Assembly (NCBI RefSeq): GCF_001435295.1
Contig: NZ_CM003594.1
Coordinates: 682,001-746,000, forward strand
Origin: Psychrobacter sp. P11F6
GTDB lineage: Bacteria > Pseudomonadota > Gammaproteobacteria > Pseudomonadales > Moraxellaceae
Reading direction: 5' to 3'
DNA: 64,000 nt
Positions 62,917-64,000 of the stretch are shown here, piece by piece. The notes under the pieces are model-generated. The model was given only the letters and a program-made list of their open reading frames with translations. It ran no database searches and was not told the origin of the DNA. Position 1 is the stretch's first letter. Each line of letters begins with the position of its first letter. The position numbers were made by a program, and so were the translations under genes.

Positions 62917-63657
62917 TTACTCTGGATCAGCTATAGAGACACTGAGTAAGGCGTGTAATAAAGTCTTAGCATCAGATGGTAATATATTGGGCTTAGCGAT
63001 GTATTGTTGCACTTGTCGGTAGACGTCATTTGCGAATGTACTATTGCTCGTATCAAAGTCAGCAAACAAATTATCTTGTGACACCTCAAATGATCGTTCG
63101 CAAGCGAGAGTAAATAAACATTCTAACGCTTGTGGCTTAATCTCTACGCGCTCAAATGCTTGCTGCTGAGCGGCGGTACGCCCATCTGGTGCGTACCAGT
63201 AGCCAAAGTCAGCCAAACGTCTACGAGCCTCTCCAGCCACACACCAATGGCTCAGCTCATGCAACGCACTAGCAAAAAATCCATGAGCGAATTCAATTTT
63301 TGCGGGTTCATTATTTTGTGCTGGAAAGTACTCTGGTTCTCCTTGTCCACGAACCAATGTAACGTTTTGATGAGCGAATAAATTATTGAATAATTGGATG
63401 AGCCAATCAGTAGCCGCTTGCTCGTATTTATTAACCAATGATGGAGTGCCATCTAAGCCTTTGATAGCAGCTAACCTTTCTAACCTTTGCCATTCACTTT
63501 TTACATCCTCTAAGCACTGATTGTTGTTAGGGTTCCACGAGTCAGTGGAAGAGGCATTCACATTACTGGTTAACGTAGTGAGACGTTGCAATAGTATTTT
63601 TGCTTCAAGTGCAGAAAGTAGGTTCGAGAAGTCAGGTTTATCATTAAACACATTCAT
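62917..63657 (-). CDS. epmC: EpmC-like elongation factor P hydroxylase
   Basis: A protein of about 246 residues of the EpmC/YfcM family, which hydroxylates the modified lysine of EF-P. The metal-site pattern ASALHELSHWCVAGEARRRL (near residue 134-153) and FGYWYAPDGRTAAQQQAFE are characteristic, as is VEIKPQALECLF. The N-terminal 60 residues (a Ser/Asn-rich stretch among helices) are longer than in the roughly 180-residue enteric proteins. Neither candidate start (ATG 63657 or TTG 63675) has a good ribosome-binding site. Epm partner genes are not in the window. Confidence 0.85.
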   Translation of the reverse strand: MNVFNDKPDFSNLLSALEAKILLQRLTTLTSNVNASSTDSWNPNNNQCLEDVKSEWQRLERLAAIKGLDGTPSLVNKYEQAATDWLIQLFNNLFAHQNVTLVRGQGEPEYFPAQNNEPAKIEFAHGFFASALHELSHWCVAGEARRRLADFGYWYAPDGRTAAQQQAFERVEIKPQALECLFTLACERSFEVSQDNLFADFDTSNSTFANDVYRQVQQYIAKPNILPSDAKTLLHALLSVSIADPE

Positions 63658-63842
63658 AGGTAAAACACTGGTCAAATAAAAGATAAAAAGAAGAACTATC
63701 TTTGAATATAAATAGGCGAAATAAAGAGATGAAAATAGAGCTCATATCAAATAAATTTAACATACTAGCGCTAGCGTCGCTCAATGCTTTCCGTTAGTAT
63801 GGCAGGCAATATTATACACCGTTTTGATGAATGAGGTCGCGC

Positions 63843-64000
63843 ATGTCAAGCACTCCAGAAAGTAAACCGTCAGCAGGTTATGCTGATAATAAAAAAGCGC
63901 CTTTATCTACTAGTATGCCTGAATCTATTTCTTTGGATAAATGGGCAGATACTGGTTATGAATGGACAGGAGAGGTAGAGCCAAGCGCTTTCAAACGTCT
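63843..64000 (+). CDS. yceD: YceD (DUF177) family protein, N-terminal part
   Basis: The frame starts at ATG 63843 after GAGG and runs off the window. Fifty-two residues are visible: a Ser/Pro-rich leader, then ISLDKWADTGYEWTGEVEP and SAFKRL, the N-terminal pattern of YceD/DUF177, a protein linked to 23S rRNA accumulation and normally upstream of rpmF. Only the N-terminus can be judged, so this is tentative. Confidence 0.6.
   Translation, partial: MSSTPESKPSAGYADNKKAPLSTSMPESISLDKWADTGYEWTGEVEPSAFKR

Overview
The window looks like a chromosomal segment of a Moraxellaceae gammaproteobacterium, most likely Psychrobacter. This is inferred from protein sequences I recognise (RpoA, MreB, the S10-spc-alpha ribosomal genes), the gene order gatCAB | mreBCD-maf-rng | rpsJ..., and moderate G+C. 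I could not run a database search.

Bases 1-10374 are an integrated P4-satellite-like island. It carries a tyrosine integrase next to the 3' end of tRNA-Arg(CCG), a gene led by a C4-like antisense RNA, an operator cluster, an AlpA-type regulator, a small winged-helix protein, a DUF927 primase/helicase, a repeat-rich noncoding stretch that may be its origin, two micro-ORFs, and cargo on the opposite strand: a 409-residue unknown protein and the end of a type I restriction subunit (HsdR). The left end of the island lies outside the window.

Bases 10375-36510 are mostly chromosomal housekeeping and envelope genes: cytochrome c, a YadGH-type ABC exporter, three tandem paralogous secreted proteins, queF, an LprI-like protein, proS, a DUF4230 protein, photolyase, trpF-trpB-[HEPN-like gene]-trpA, accD, folC, a LysM/SPOR protein, a DUF2726 protein, a lipoprotein, an outer-membrane protein, DUF1853 and YdhR. 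A 170-bp MITE-like element with a TA duplication lies before the photolyase gene.

Bases 36588-37970 hold a small accessory locus beside tRNA-Pro(GGG). It has a second C4-like RNA, a gene whose C-terminus matches the island gene, palindromic operators and a small membrane protein. It repeats the control layout of the first island in miniature, without an integrase.

Bases 38085-47445 carry gatB-gatA-gatC (leftward) and mreB-mreC-mreD-maf-rng (rightward). Bases 47576-62057 are the S10, spc and alpha ribosomal operons joined head to tail, with 31 ribosomal, secretion and polymerase genes. Promoters or hairpins sit at the classical operon boundaries, and there is an unexpected terminator-like hairpin between rpsH and rplF. 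The window closes with yciO, an EpmC-like gene and the start of a YceD-like gene.

The most interesting result is the pair of C4-like RNAs at 8522-8582 and 37717-37781. They share layout and a sequence block but have different, compensating stems. In each, the hairpin loop is complementary to the ribosome-binding site of its own downstream gene.
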